Assembly (NCBI RefSeq): GCF_904846175.1
Contig: NZ_CAJGZM010000008.1
Span: 59,827-123,826, forward strand
From: Psychrobacter immobilis
GTDB taxonomy: Bacteria > Pseudomonadota > Gammaproteobacteria > Pseudomonadales > Moraxellaceae
Length of the DNA stretch: 64,000 nt
Direction of reading: 5' to 3'
This document shows, piece after piece, positions 1-9,426 of the stretch. The notes below the pieces were generated by a model that had not been told where the DNA came from, searched no databases, and worked only from the letters and a program-made list of their open reading frames with translations. Every line of letters begins with the position of its first letter. Positions within the stretch are counted from its first letter, which is position 1. The translations under genes and the position numbers were made by a program.

Positions 1-1006
1 AGGTATTGTCAAACTGGCGAATGGCACCAAAATCTAGCAAGACCAGTTTATCGATTTCATGTTCATCAGGAGCGACGCGAACGAGGTAATTACCAAAATT
101 TGGATCCGTCTGCATCTCTCCCCAAACAAAAATCTCTTGCATCATGATTTCGATAGCCGCCTGACCAATGGCGCTGCGGCGCTCATGCGGTAATAATTGC
201 AGCGCTTCAGAGACAACGGTAATACCCGGCTCATAAGACATGCATAACAAGCGTTTGGTTGAGTAAGTACGATTGATTTTGGGAACGATATAACGCGGGT
301 CGTCAAATAAGCGCTCATAAAAACGCTCTGTAGTCGCCGCTTCCGCTTCATAGTCGACTTCGTGATGGAGTAGGTCACGTATCTCTTCAAACCATGCATC
401 GAGTGCGCGTGTTTGCGGAACGATATTACTGACCTTTAATAAACGTTTAAATAAAGCCAAGTCAGAATTGATGGCATCCGCTACACCGGGATATTGAATT
501 TTTAACACCACTTGTTCGCCAGTTGCCAATACGGTTGCTCGATGCACTTGGGCGAGGGAAGCAGTGCCGATAGGAACTGGATCAACCTCAAGCTCATTTA
601 ACTTAGCGCCCAATAACTGTCGTAATGTCAGTTCAATTTTTGGCCATGCTAAGGTTGCAGTATCATCATTAAGTGTTTGTAGGGCACGTGTGATTTCGGG
701 CGGTAATATATGCTCGCCATAAATCGCTAGCATTTGACCAATTTTTACCACCGACCCTTTTAATTTACCCAGCTCTTCTGCCAAATAATGTGCCTGTTCT
801 TCCATAAATATTTGGTTACGCGCCGTACGTGCTTCTTTGTTTAAGAACATACCAGACACACTATTACCTGCCCAACGACGTCCGATATTTAAGGAAGTTT
901 TCGCAATGGACATCCGGCGCTCAAAACCCGAGGTTTTTAAGTTATCGATAGATTGCTTGTTATTAGACGGTTTATTGCTAGGAGGTCTAGAGGTATCATT
1001 TGCCAT
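1..1006 (-). CDS. AarF/ABC1/UbiB-family atypical kinase, C-terminus cut by window edge
   Basis: The reverse strand from ATG at 1006 stays open to the window edge, giving about 335 residues. The hallmark ABC1 motif KxGQ (KIGQM) lies near residue 84, followed by a PPE segment, VPIGTASLAQVH, a VLKIQYPG lysine block, LLHHEVDYEAEA, and DPNFGNYL with VLLDFGAIRQF. That is the standard order of this family. Members are atypical protein-like kinases or ATPases; UbiB/COQ8 supports ubiquinone biosynthesis. This one has a short polar N-terminus and lacks the long C-terminal membrane segments in the visible part, so it may be a cytosolic ABC1 paralogue rather than UbiB itself. The start is supported by the family alignment more than by the weak ribosome site. 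Confidence 0.85.
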   Translation of the reverse strand, partial: MANDTSRPPSNKPSNNKQSIDNLKTSGFERRMSIAKTSLNIGRRWAGNSVSGMFLNKEARTARNQIFMEEQAHYLAEELGKLKGSVVKIGQMLAIYGEHILPPEITRALQTLNDDTATLAWPKIELTLRQLLGAKLNELEVDPVPIGTASLAQVHRATVLATGEQVVLKIQYPGVADAINSDLALFKRLLKVSNIVPQTRALDAWFEEIRDLLHHEVDYEAEAATTERFYERLFDDPRYIVPKINRTYSTKRLLCMSYEPGITVVSEALQLLPHERRSAIGQAAIEIMMQEIFVWGEMQTDPNFGNYLVRVAPDEHEIDKLVLLDFGAIRQFDNT

Positions 1007-1433
1007 AAATATAATCATTCATCCGGTTGCTATTGATTTGCGGGCTTAAAACCGACAATACAAGGAGATGCGACGTACTGGTACAAAATTGTATCACATA
1101 ACGGGAGGTAGTTTGAGATGCCTGAGCTTAGCATGAACAGTTACTTTGTAAGTTAAAATATGCTTATTAAAAGCACGCCTATTAATTGCTAAGTAACAAG
1201 CTACTACTAAGCATTAAAGCGCTAAAAATTAAGCACCACAATAATGATCTTTATTCTAACACTAAGCCGTCAAAGATAAATTTTTAGAAATAAGATGATA
1301 AAAAATGCGCAGTCAAAAAATCCGACCTAGCATTACACTAGGTCGGATTATGACAAAAACGATACAAGTTTTAAAACAGAACTTTTAAAAAACGGAGCTT
1401 CTAAGATAGAACCTTTACGTCAGCTTAACGGTA
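1007..1433. other. Intergenic region between the ABC1 kinase and purD
   Basis: No convincing gene. It contains the purD terminator at 1314-1349 and, nearer 1007-1200, the presumed promoter region of the ABC1 kinase gene, which is read leftward. No other structure was recognised. Confidence 0.6.
1314..1349 (-). terminator. Rho-independent terminator of purD
   Basis: A perfect stem (AATCCGACCTAG paired with its complement) encloses a 7-nt loop, followed on the minus strand by six T residues. It lies about 85 bases after the purD stop codon. Confidence 0.85.
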
Positions 1434-2786
1434 TTAAAGGTTTTCGCGAGCAATCGCATGATGTCCGATATCACGGCGATAATGTGCACCATCAAAACTA
1501 ATGGCAGCAGTGACTGCCAATGCTGCTTGCTGCGCTCCTGAGATAGTATCTGCTAGCGCAGTCACACATAATACGCGCCCACCATTGGTAACAATTTCTT
1601 TTTTGCTGTGAGTTGTTACATCAGGATTGATATTATCCAACTCAGCATGACTAAATGCAGTACCTGCGTGGAAGACTTTTACCGCATTTTGATTGTCTGC
1701 ATCTAACTCTGGTAAGCCTGCAATTACATCACCTTTTGATGAAGTTTCAGGATAGCCTTTTGAAGCAACGACAATACCAAGAGCAGGGCGATCATCCCAT
1801 TTGGCTTCGGTCGGTAATTTACCTTCCAATCCTTGTGCGACCAAATCAACCATCGATGATTGCAAACGCATCAAAATCGGCTGCGTTTCTGGGTCGCCAA
1901 AACGGCAGTTAAATTCAATCACATATGGGTCGCCCGCATCATCAATCATAAGCCCCGCGTATAAAAATCCCGTATAAGGATGACCGGCGGCTTTCATCGC
2001 CTCAACGACAGGTTGGATGACTTGGGTCATCACCTTGTCATGAACGTCTTGAGTGACGACTGGCGCAGGAGAGTAAGCACCCATGCCGCCTGTATTTGGA
2101 CCAGTATCCCCTTCAAAAGCACGCTTATGGTCTTGACTGGTTGCCATCGGTAAGATGTTTTCACCATCTACCATACAAATAAAGCTGGCTTCCTCACCTT
2201 GCAAGAACTGCTCAACGACCACGCGGCTACCAGCATCACCAAATTTATTGTCGGCAAGCATATCGTCAATTGCTTCATGTGCTTGTTCGATGGTTTCAGC
2301 AACGATAACGCCTTTACCCGCAGCCAGACCGTCGGCTTTAATAACAATCGGTGCACCTTGCTCATCAATATAAGCTTTAGCAGCAGCAGCGTCTGTGAAT
2401 CCTTGATAAGCAGCCGTAGGAATACTGTTTTGTTCCATAAATTCTTTCGCAAAGGTTTTTGAGCCTTCGAGCTGCGCACAATAAGCAGTTGGCCCCCACG
2501 CTTTGATACCAGCATCACGGCAAGCATCGATAATACCCGTCACCAAGGGTGCTTCTGGACCAACAATAACCATGTCTATGGCATTATTTTGGCAAAATTC
2601 GATGACTGCACTGTGTTCGTTAGTATTGGCTGAATCCTCTAACGTGACGTTTTGGCATTTAGGTTCAAGGGCAGTGCCAGCATTACCGGGCGCAACATAG
2701 ATGTTTTGTACGTTGTCGTCTTTTGCACACTGCCATGCTAGCGCATGTTCGCGACCACCTGAGCCAATCACCAAAATATTCATCAT
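1434..2786 (-). CDS. purD: Phosphoribosylamine-glycine ligase (GAR synthetase)
   Basis: ATP-dependent ligation of glycine to 5-phosphoribosylamine, the second step of de novo purine synthesis, in the cytosol. The protein starts MMNILVIGSGGREHALAW, the classic PurD N-terminus. It then shows GPEAPLVTGI, the ATP-grasp lysine region IVIKADGLAAGKGV, GPNTGGMGAYSP and the metal-binding EFNCRFGDPETQ. About 450 aa is normal (E. coli about 429). An upstream in-frame ATG at 2804 exists. I prefer 2786 because AAGGG sits 8 nt before it, and the family begins here; the adjacent ATG at 2783 is equally possible. The gene is monocistronic, with its own terminator. Confidence 0.96.
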   Translation of the reverse strand: MMNILVIGSGGREHALAWQCAKDDNVQNIYVAPGNAGTALEPKCQNVTLEDSANTNEHSAVIEFCQNNAIDMVIVGPEAPLVTGIIDACRDAGIKAWGPTAYCAQLEGSKTFAKEFMEQNSIPTAAYQGFTDAAAAKAYIDEQGAPIVIKADGLAAGKGVIVAETIEQAHEAIDDMLADNKFGDAGSRVVVEQFLQGEEASFICMVDGENILPMATSQDHKRAFEGDTGPNTGGMGAYSPAPVVTQDVHDKVMTQVIQPVVEAMKAAGHPYTGFLYAGLMIDDAGDPYVIEFNCRFGDPETQPILMRLQSSMVDLVAQGLEGKLPTEAKWDDRPALGIVVASKGYPETSSKGDVIAGLPELDADNQNAVKVFHAGTAFSHAELDNINPDVTTHSKKEIVTNGGRVLCVTALADTISGAQQAALAVTAAISFDGAHYRRDIGHHAIARENL

Positions 2787-3330
2787 ACGTCTTGCCCTTA
2801 GCATTAAAATTCATAATGTGTGAGTGAGTACTGAGCCAGTAGAACACGGTTCAATATACTGCGGTATTCTAACAAAAAAACGCCGTGATTGTCATGAGTA
2901 TCCACCTGCCAGCAAGTATTAGACTACATTAGGATGTTATTGTCTCATTATTAAAGGTTATCGACATATTGATGATTCATGAAATGATGTTGTACGCTTT
3001 AGCTATGCGCTTAGGTGCGTTACACTTTAATAGATTGGCAGCAGGAAAGACCCGCGAATGGCTATTTATGAGATACACAATTTGAGCCATTGAATGCCAG
3101 TAAAATTTAACGATTATTTAAAAAAGGGAGATTAATTACAGACCCGATACGTATACTAAATAAGCACGATGATACAGAACTACGTTTGTAGAGAAGCATG
3201 GTTATATGGAAGCGAGGTACAAAAATACTGCTAATAAATAGCATGGATGAATGGCTGCAAACAATCGGCATCAAGCAAAAATAGGTCAGTCACAGAAGAA
3301 ACTAGAACAACAAACTTATAACAAAGGACA
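2787..3330. other. Divergent promoter region between purD and the glutamate dehydrogenase gene
   Basis: About 540 bases with no credible gene on either strand. It must carry the promoters of purD (leftward) and the dehydrogenase (rightward). I could not identify a clear purine-repressor (PurR-type) palindrome or any riboswitch. AT-rich stretches are present around 2920-2960 and 3110-3250. Confidence 0.5.
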
Positions 3331-6300
3331 ATGGATATGCCTAACACCCTAAATATCGCAAAAGAGCGGATTAGCCAAATAAGCGATATTGCCACCAGTT
3401 ATGTACAAAAGGACAAATCATTATTTGACCATTTTATTCATAGCTATTATCAGCCGCTGCATCAAGAAGCCGCAAAAAATATCAGTAATACTGACTTAGC
3501 GGGGATGGCGCTGCATCACTTTACCCTTCTCAAAGCCTATGATGGTAGTCAACCGCAGCTTGCTATTTTAAATCCTATTGCCGAAGAGCAGCATTTTCAT
3601 AGCTCGCATACGGTTATTCAAATAGTCGCTTACGATAGACCATTTTTAGTAGACACCCTTTTGATGAGCCTAGAAGCGGAAGGTATTGACGTCCATCGCA
3701 CCTACAACATCATTATGAATATCGAACGTGATGAAAATGGTGGTATTACTCATATCGAAGGCGCAGAGGAAAGTGGCACTTCACACATGTCTTTGATTCA
3801 TTGTGAAATTGCTTATCAAAACAATGATGAGTTGGCGGCCTTAAAGAAAATGCTGCTCGCAAAAATTGATACACTCGATATCGTTGTTGGCGATTGGCAA
3901 CAAATACGTACTAAATTGATGGACGTAAAAGCGGAGCTGGCTACTAAGCCGCTACCTGAAGTATTTTACTCTCAGCAAGAGATTCAAGCATTTTTGGATT
4001 GGATATTGGATGAGCATTTTATATTTTTAGGCTACCGAGAATATCGCTTGGAAGATGGAAGTGACGTTGACGTTAATAGCACGACTAATCAAGCAGCCAA
4101 CAGGGATTTAGACTTATTTTCAATTGGTAATAGTGGTCTTGGTCTATTGCGTGGCAGTAGCGAGGATGCGCTTTCAAAGAGCTTTGATGAGCTGCCGAGT
4201 AACCTTAAAAAGCTATTAACTGAGCCTCAGGTGTTGATGCTGTCTAAATCAAGCCGTGTGTCGCCAGTCCACCGTCCGGTATACATGGATTTTTTGGGGA
4301 TTCATAAGTTTGATGACAATGGCAAACTGATCGGTGAATATCGCTTTATTGGACTATTTACTGCGCAAGCCTATCAGCTAAGCGTACAACAGATTCCGCT
4401 ACTGCGTGAAAAAGCCAATAAAATCATGGCGATGGCGGATTTACCACGTGACGGACATGCCTATCATAAAATGATGCACGTTATTAATTCTTTACCACGT
4501 GATGATCTGTTTCAAGCCAGCGTCGAAGAGTTATATCCTATCGTATCTGGCATTAGCCAGCTTCAAGACAAGAAGAGCTTACGTTTATTTAGCCGCGTCG
4601 ATCATTATCAGCGCTTTGTCTCCTGCTTGGTCTACATCCCGCGTGATAAGTTCAATACCGAACTGCGTATTAAAGTACAAAATGTCCTAAAAAACGCTTA
4701 TGGCGGTACGTCATCCGGCTTCACGACGGAATTTAACGAGTCTGAACACGCCCGCGTCCATGTGCATGTACGCACTGTGCCCGGTCAAGTGAACGAGGTA
4801 GATACGGCGGCATTGCAAGATAAGCTGTCGGCTCTTATGCAGTCATGGAGCGATAACTACCAAAGAATGCTCTTGGATAATGTGGGCGAGCAGCAGGCCA
4901 ATGCCTTAATGCGCCGATTTCTAAACTACATTCCTGCGGCCTATCAAGAGCGCTTTGATGCGCGTACAGCGGTTGAAGACACCAAGCGTTTGGCTAACTT
5001 GACGGACGAGCAACCGATGATCTGGCATTTATACCAGTCAACGGGTGATGCGAGCAATCAGCTGCATCTCAAGCTATATGGTCGTCAGCAGCCAGTCATT
5101 TTATCCAAAGTATTACCGGTATTAGAAAATTTCGGTGTATCGGTTATTTCTGCGCAAACCTATGAGTTTGATTTATCAGAGCAGCCTATCTGGATGCAGG
5201 AGTATGAGCTGTTATTAGAGCATGTTGATACTATCGATATGAAAGTGGTACGCACACAGTTCGAAGACAGTCTTAAGCAAATTTGGGCTGGGCGTGTTGA
5301 GAGTGACTCCTTTAACGAATTGGTATTGATTACCAAGCTAGACACTTATGATGTGGTGGTCTTGCGAGCCTTGTCACGTTATATGATGCAAGCAAAAGCG
5401 CCATTCTCTAGTGTTTATATTCAACAAACCATGATAAAAAACAGTGATATCAGCGTGGCGTTGGCTGATCTGTTTGATGCGCGTATGAATCCTAAATACG
5501 ATGAAAGTGAACGTGCAACCAAAACCAGTCAGATTCAGGCGCAAATTAACAAAGCTCTAGCAGGAGTTAGTAGCCTGGATGAAGATCGTATCTTCCGTTG
5601 GTATTTGGATTTAATTAACGCCATGGTACGCACCAACTTTTACCAAAGAGAGGCGGATGGGAAACGTAAAGACCGTTTGTCGTTTAAGTTCTTGGCAGCA
5701 GACATTCCAAACTTACCCAAACCTAAACCGATGTTTGAGATATTTGTCTATTCGCCACGTGTGGAAGCGGTGCATTTGCGCGGCGGCAAAGTAGCGCGTG
5801 GCGGTCTGCGCTGGTCGGACCGTATGGAAGATTTCCGTACCGAAGTACTAGGTCTGGTCAAAGCACAAATGGTCAAAAACGCGGTGATTGTCCCAGTAGG
5901 TTCCAAAGGTGGTTTTATCGTTAAGACCAAAACCATGGCCGATGGTCGTGACGCCTTCCAAGCAGAAGGTATTGCCTGTTATCAAGCATTCCTCCGCGGT
6001 ATGCTTGACGTCACTGACAATATTGTTGATGGCGAAATCATTCCGCCAGCCAATACTGTGCGCCATGATGAGGATGATCCGTACTTAGTCGTTGCCGCTG
6101 ATAAAGGCACCGCTACTTTCTCAGATATCGCCAATGCTTTATCAAGCGAGTATAACTTTTGGCTTGATGATGCTTTTGCTTCAGGAGGCTCGGTTGGTTA
6201 TGACCATAAAGCGATGGGTATCACCGCACGCGGTGGCTGGGAGTCGGTAAAACGCCACTTCCGTATGCGCGGCATGGACATCCAAAACCGCGATGATTTT

Positions 6301-8187
6301 ACCGTCGTTGGTATCGGTGATATGAGCGGTGACGTCTTTGGTAATGGGATGCTCAGATCCACTCATACCAAGCTGGTTGCTGCCTTTAACCATCTGCATA
6401 TCTTTATCGATCCAAACCCAGATACTATAGTGTCTTATGCCGAGCGTGAACGCTTGTTTGAAATGCCGCGATCAACGTGGGACGATTATGAAAAATCGCT
6501 CATCAGTCAAGGTGGTGGCGTCTTCTCCCGTCAAGATAAGACCATTGCGATCAGTCCTGAAATGAAAGCATTATTTGATATCAGTGAAGATAGCCTTGCG
6601 CCCAATGAGTTAATCAGTGCCTTATTAAAGTCGCCTGTTGATCTGATTTGGAATGGTGGTATCGGTACCTATGTGAAAAGCGCGAATGAGAGTCATGCTG
6701 ATGTTGGTGACCGTGCCAATGACGCCGTGCGCGTCAATGGTGGTGAGCTGCGTACAGCAGTCGTTGGCGAAGGTGGTAACTTAGGCTTTACTCAACAGGG
6801 GCGTATTGAATACGCACAAACGGGTGGGCGCATTTATACTGATGCTATCGATAACTCGGGCGGCGTCAATTGCTCAGATCATGAAGTGAATATCAAGATT
6901 TTACTTGGCAAAGTGGTCGAGCAAGGCGATATGACCTTAAAGCAGCGTAACGAGTTGTTAGAGTCTATGACCGACACGGTCGCTGAATTGGTACTGCGCC
7001 AAAATTATCTACAACCGCAAGCGCTAGAGCTTAGCCATCTGCGTGCCGCAGCAAACTTAAGCGATCATCAACGCTTTATTCAAATGTTAGAAGCCGAAGG
7101 TCGTTTGGACCGCGCCATTGAGTATCTGCCATCCGATGAAGAAATTGCTAAACGCCAAAAAGCGGGCACAGGTCTTACCAATCCTGAGCTGGCAGTCGTG
7201 ATGGCTTACGGAAAAATGTGGGTTTATGATAATTTATTATCGTCAGATTTACCTGATGCACTATACTTCGTCAATGAGCTGCGTCAATACTTCCCTGATG
7301 AGCTGGCATCGCGCTTCTTTGATGAGATGAAAGAACATCGTCTGCATCGTGAAATTATCAGTACCTATTTAACCAATAGCATCGTCAATCGTCTGGGTAT
7401 CGAAGCGATATTCCGACTGCATGAAGAAACGGGACAAACGCTCGCCACTATTGCACGTGGTTATGCGATTGCACGTGACGTCTTCCATGTGTCAAAAGCA
7501 TGGGATCTACTTGAGTCGCTGGACAATCAAGTCGATGCGACCTTGCTGCTCGAGCTTGAGCTGCGTCTGCGTGATGCCCTCGAAAATGGAGTGGTTTGGT
7601 TTATCAATGCCTTTGGTCAAGATTTGCAAGTTGCTGATATGATCAATCGCTTTGAAGACAGTGTCGAGAAATTGACCAAATCCGGTGGTTTTATCGAGCA
7701 GCAATTCTCAGAATACTTGCAAGAAGACACCACAAGCTTAATGGCAAATAATCTCTCTGCTAATGATGCGGCGATGTTTGCGATGCTGCCTTATCATGTC
7801 GATGCGCTTGATGCCGCGCTATTGGCTGAGCAGTATGAGCGCCCAGTCGATGAGATTGCGACCTTATACTTTGAGGCCTATCACGTCCTGCAGTTAGATT
7901 GGATGATGGACAATATTGCCACGTTACCGCAGCAAGACCACTGGGATCGCCGCGCGCGTCACGCCCTCGTCAACGAAGTCTCGCGCAGCTTACGTATGCT
8001 TATGGATACCTTGTTGACACAATCTGATGCTAAGCAAGCCTTTAATGACTGGAAATCACGTCATGCCAGCCAGCTTGACGCCGTCACTGCAGAGATGCAA
8101 AAAATCGATAGCAATGATGAGAGTACTACCAGCTTATCGACGTTATCAGTGTTAATGAGTGAGCTTAGTGGTCTCGTAACTAAATAG
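3331..8187 (+). CDS. gdhB: NAD-specific glutamate dehydrogenase, large (180-kDa) class
   Basis: Oxidative deamination of glutamate to 2-oxoglutarate with NAD+, linking amino-acid catabolism to the TCA cycle. At 1618 aa it matches the large bacterial class (Pseudomonas GdhB, Caulobacter and Streptomyces enzymes). The N-terminal ~700 residues are the regulatory part with ACT-like segments. The catalytic core starts near residue 815 with RGGKVARGGLRWSDR, then VKNAVIVPVGSKGGF, the NAD-domain segment VVGIGDMSGDVFGNGML, WNGGIGTYVK and VGEGGNLGFTQ. AAGGA lies just before the ATG at 3331; a second ATG at 3337 is possible. The gene stands alone with a terminator behind it. The symbol follows Pseudomonas usage. 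Confidence 0.96.
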   Translation: MDMPNTLNIAKERISQISDIATSYVQKDKSLFDHFIHSYYQPLHQEAAKNISNTDLAGMALHHFTLLKAYDGSQPQLAILNPIAEEQHFHSSHTVIQIVAYDRPFLVDTLLMSLEAEGIDVHRTYNIIMNIERDENGGITHIEGAEESGTSHMSLIHCEIAYQNNDELAALKKMLLAKIDTLDIVVGDWQQIRTKLMDVKAELATKPLPEVFYSQQEIQAFLDWILDEHFIFLGYREYRLEDGSDVDVNSTTNQAANRDLDLFSIGNSGLGLLRGSSEDALSKSFDELPSNLKKLLTEPQVLMLSKSSRVSPVHRPVYMDFLGIHKFDDNGKLIGEYRFIGLFTAQAYQLSVQQIPLLREKANKIMAMADLPRDGHAYHKMMHVINSLPRDDLFQASVEELYPIVSGISQLQDKKSLRLFSRVDHYQRFVSCLVYIPRDKFNTELRIKVQNVLKNAYGGTSSGFTTEFNESEHARVHVHVRTVPGQVNEVDTAALQDKLSALMQSWSDNYQRMLLDNVGEQQANALMRRFLNYIPAAYQERFDARTAVEDTKRLANLTDEQPMIWHLYQSTGDASNQLHLKLYGRQQPVILSKVLPVLENFGVSVISAQTYEFDLSEQPIWMQEYELLLEHVDTIDMKVVRTQFEDSLKQIWAGRVESDSFNELVLITKLDTYDVVVLRALSRYMMQAKAPFSSVYIQQTMIKNSDISVALADLFDARMNPKYDESERATKTSQIQAQINKALAGVSSLDEDRIFRWYLDLINAMVRTNFYQREADGKRKDRLSFKFLAADIPNLPKPKPMFEIFVYSPRVEAVHLRGGKVARGGLRWSDRMEDFRTEVLGLVKAQMVKNAVIVPVGSKGGFIVKTKTMADGRDAFQAEGIACYQAFLRGMLDVTDNIVDGEIIPPANTVRHDEDDPYLVVAADKGTATFSDIANALSSEYNFWLDDAFASGGSVGYDHKAMGITARGGWESVKRHFRMRGMDIQNRDDFTVVGIGDMSGDVFGNGMLRSTHTKLVAAFNHLHIFIDPNPDTIVSYAERERLFEMPRSTWDDYEKSLISQGGGVFSRQDKTIAISPEMKALFDISEDSLAPNELISALLKSPVDLIWNGGIGTYVKSANESHADVGDRANDAVRVNGGELRTAVVGEGGNLGFTQQGRIEYAQTGGRIYTDAIDNSGGVNCSDHEVNIKILLGKVVEQGDMTLKQRNELLESMTDTVAELVLRQNYLQPQALELSHLRAAANLSDHQRFIQMLEAEGRLDRAIEYLPSDEEIAKRQKAGTGLTNPELAVVMAYGKMWVYDNLLSSDLPDALYFVNELRQYFPDELASRFFDEMKEHRLHREIISTYLTNSIVNRLGIEAIFRLHEETGQTLATIARGYAIARDVFHVSKAWDLLESLDNQVDATLLLELELRLRDALENGVVWFINAFGQDLQVADMINRFEDSVEKLTKSGGFIEQQFSEYLQEDTTSLMANNLSANDAAMFAMLPYHVDALDAALLAEQYERPVDEIATLYFEAYHVLQLDWMMDNIATLPQQDHWDRRARHALVNEVSRSLRMLMDTLLTQSDAKQAFNDWKSRHASQLDAVTAEMQKIDSNDESTTSLSTLSVLMSELSGLVTK

Positions 8188-8243
8188 CGAGCAAATAGAA
8201 GGCTGGCTAAGTGTTTATATACAATAAGCACATCTTTTGATTA

Positions 8244-8278
8244 AAAAAACCACCGTTATGAGTTAACGGTGGTTTTTT
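8244..8278. terminator. Bidirectional terminator between gdhB and the WG-repeat gene
   Basis: A 9-bp GC-containing stem (CCACCGTTA) with a 5-nt loop is flanked by six A and six T residues. It can therefore end transcription from both converging genes. Confidence 0.88.
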
Positions 8279-8328
8279 ATTCTCTAATGCTCAAATAATA
8301 AATAGAAGCAATAAAAATGATAAAAGCG

Positions 8329-9396
8329 CTAATCTACCTTTACGAAAGTATTTAAACGCCGCATTTTACCATTCTTTTCAAGCCATACTTTATCTGCATC
8401 ATCACGATAACTGTCAAATTGGGGTTTTAGTATCACGTCACTTTTATCGTTAATAATCCCAAACTTACCCGCTTGCTTATAAGTATAGAGCTGATGATAT
8501 AGCAGTTTTCTAATCGGTGCGTCTGATGCGAGGATTAACTTACCATTAGCGTCGATAATTTGAGCGCTAATAATATCGTCTTGAATATCTTCACTCATGC
8601 CAGTAGCGGTGCTACCAGCAACTAACGTGCTGCGTAAAAATAGTATCGGCTTGGCAGAGTTATTAAAAGATTCGATATGTTGGTTGGCAGCGAGTGGAAT
8701 GATGACATCATTGTTTTGGTCAATAAGCGCCGTTTCATTTTTAAAGCTGACTTGTAGGTATAATGGCTCGCCTGTACAGGCATTTAACGGATGAATCGCA
8801 TCGTATTGTGGCATTACAGCCCAGTAGCCTCTATCATCAAGCAATCCTGTCAGACCACTATTTTTAGCCACTATAAAATAATCTTGGTCATAATCAGAAT
8901 CGTAATGCGCATGCTCGATATGAGCATTGTCTAACGGATAAACCCAGCCGCCATGGCGATTGATAATACCCTGTTTGGTCTTACCATCTGATGACTTAAC
9001 GCTGACAATAAAGCTGGTGGCAATATCCGTTTCGGTTTGAATCTCATCATATGTAAAAGGCACAATTATCTTGCCAGCCGCATTAACGACGCCGTATTTA
9101 CCATTTTGCTGAGCTAATACATATCTATCCATCACTATATAAGCATCAGACAAATTATCCGTGATGATATTGCCATTTAGATCGTGTAGCTGCTGCGTGC
9201 CATCTGTTAATTCGATTAACTTGCCAGCAAAAGGCTTATTATTTTCGATACGCTCAAAATAACTACTGGGTAAATAACCGGCGCAGCTAATTGTTGCATA
9301 AGCAGGGGTAAAATTTAAAATAACAGCGATGATTGTGAAGATACCTACCATCATCGGTCGCGCATTCATATGAGTAAGCTGAATCATAATGTGCAT
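8329..9396 (-). CDS. Secreted WG-repeat protein, function unknown
   Basis: A protein of about 355 aa with an N-terminal hydrophobic signal (VGIFTIIAVILNF) and a plausible cleavage after AYA. The mature part holds repeated units of the WG type. Each has a hydrophobic G(I/V/L)(I/L)(N/D) start and a (I/V)xP(x)YD-like end, for example YGVVNAAGKIIVPFTYDEI, GLLDDRGYWAVMPQYDAI and FGIINDKSDVILKPQFDSY. Known WG-repeat proteins are surface or periplasmic and mostly uncharacterised. Start choice: a GTG at 9408 also opens this frame. ATG 9396 has GGAG 11 nt upstream, which favours it, and ATGs at 9387 and 9369 are further options. It is not obviously linked in function to either neighbour. Confidence 0.75.
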   Translation of the reverse strand: MHIMIQLTHMNARPMMVGIFTIIAVILNFTPAYATISCAGYLPSSYFERIENNKPFAGKLIELTDGTQQLHDLNGNIITDNLSDAYIVMDRYVLAQQNGKYGVVNAAGKIIVPFTYDEIQTETDIATSFIVSVKSSDGKTKQGIINRHGGWVYPLDNAHIEHAHYDSDYDQDYFIVAKNSGLTGLLDDRGYWAVMPQYDAIHPLNACTGEPLYLQVSFKNETALIDQNNDVIIPLAANQHIESFNNSAKPILFLRSTLVAGSTATGMSEDIQDDIISAQIIDANGKLILASDAPIRKLLYHQLYTYKQAGKFGIINDKSDVILKPQFDSYRDDADKVWLEKNGKMRRLNTFVKVD

Positions 9397-9426
9397 AACA
9401 TTGACCACTCCAAAATTTCTTTAGCA